14,710 nucleotides of DNA, from the NCBI GenBank assembly GCA_012728535.1, contig JAAYEX010000179.1:1-14710 (forward strand), written 5' to 3'. The notes beneath the pieces were generated by a model. It was not told the DNA's origin, ran no database searches, and was given only the letters and a program-made list of their open reading frames with translations. The position numbers were made by a program, and so were the translations under genes. Shown here piece by piece: positions 14,358-14,710 of this stretch. The stretch comes from Clostridiaceae bacterium (GTDB lineage: Bacteria > Bacillota > Clostridia > Saccharofermentanales > DTU023). The stretch's first letter is position 1. Each line of letters starts with the position of its first letter.

Positions 14358-14710
14358 TTAAATAAATTCCGCTCCGTCCGAGTCCAGATCGGGGAGATTA
14401 ACTGACGGATGGTTCATTATTTCCAGACGGCGCCTGTCCAAAAGCTCAAGTTCCGCAGCAGTCAGATGAGCCAGGCGCATTTTGCTTCTGAGCCGCTGCT
14501 TTTTCCACACAATAATCTGGGCGGGCTTGTCATCCTGGTCAAGCCAATAGCATAAGGTCTCAAAAAAACTATCTATTAATAGCTCTTCGCCGCCCACTTC
14601 ATCCCAAAGCATCAATTCCGGGGCTTCATATTGATAAGTTTGCTCCGGCGACATATACTCCGCCAGTCTGAGAAAAGCGCTGCGGTCAAAGTCGAGTTTA
14701 TCTTCATCTC
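14358..14710 (-). CDS. Unidentified protein, C-terminal part, cut by window edge
   Basis: The frame is open from the right edge to the TAA at 14358, giving at least 117 codons. An internal ATG at 14654 could start a 98-residue protein, but no Shine-Dalgarno precedes it and the upstream codons read naturally as protein (DKLDFDRSAFLRLAEY), so the gene very likely begins outside the window. The visible part is soluble, rich in Glu, Asp and Leu. It has a central region LLIDSFFETLCYWLDQDD, a basic patch KKQRLRSKMRL and an acidic C terminus DLDSDGAEFI. I do not recognise the family. It is read toward the tRNA genes and has no clear terminator of its own. Confidence 0.6.
   Translation of the reverse strand, partial: DEDKLDFDRSAFLRLAEYMSPEQTYQYEAPELMLWDEVGGEELLIDSFFETLCYWLDQDDKPAQIIVWKKQRLRSKMRLAHLTAAELELLDRRRLEIMNHPSVNLPDLDSDGAEFI

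Overview
This window looks like chromosomal housekeeping DNA from a member of the Bacillota, most likely the Clostridia. The evidence is the gene orders SRP RNA–dnaX–ybaB–recR and mazG–rqcP–divIC, strong AGGAGG-type ribosome binding sites, TTG/GTG/ATG starts and tRNA genes with an encoded CCA end. The genus cannot be fixed from the sequence. No mobile element, CRISPR array, phage gene or recognisable defence island was seen. The genes are tightly packed and no gene-free stretch exceeds about 180 bases.

Left part (1-4200, + strand): a small-type SRP RNA gene is followed without a terminator by a tight operon. Its genes are dnaX (DNA polymerase III tau/gamma), ybaB (nucleoid-associated protein), recR (recombinational repair) and pepT (tripeptidase). 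It ends at a bidirectional terminator. Centre-left (4219-5809, - strand): mazG, rqcP and divIC cover nucleotide-pool cleaning, rescue of stalled ribosomes and cell division. This is the familiar Bacillota cluster, but the sporulation genes yabP and yabQ, which normally lie between rqcP and divIC, are absent. That hints at a non-sporulating lineage.

Centre (5987-10797): lplA (+, lipoate ligase) has a good sigma-A-type promoter and meets a large HerA-like ATPase gene (-) at a shared CTAG stop. Upstream of the ATPase on the same strand lies thrC (threonine synthase), with an intrinsic terminator between the two. The ATPase has no characterised function that I recognise and is the least understood full-length gene here.

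Right part (10930-14710): mobA (+) converges with trpS (-), and the trpS terminator lies inside the mobA reading frame. A CynX/NimT-type MFS transporter gene (+) diverges from trpS. It is followed by a tRNA-Asp–tRNA-Phe pair (-) with its own promoter, a hairpin between the two tRNAs and a terminator. An unidentified gene (-) runs off the right edge.

I did not find a convincing new biological system. The observations most worth checking are the orphan HerA-like ATPase with its odd N-terminal acidic loop, the missing sporulation genes, and terminators placed inside or immediately before genes.
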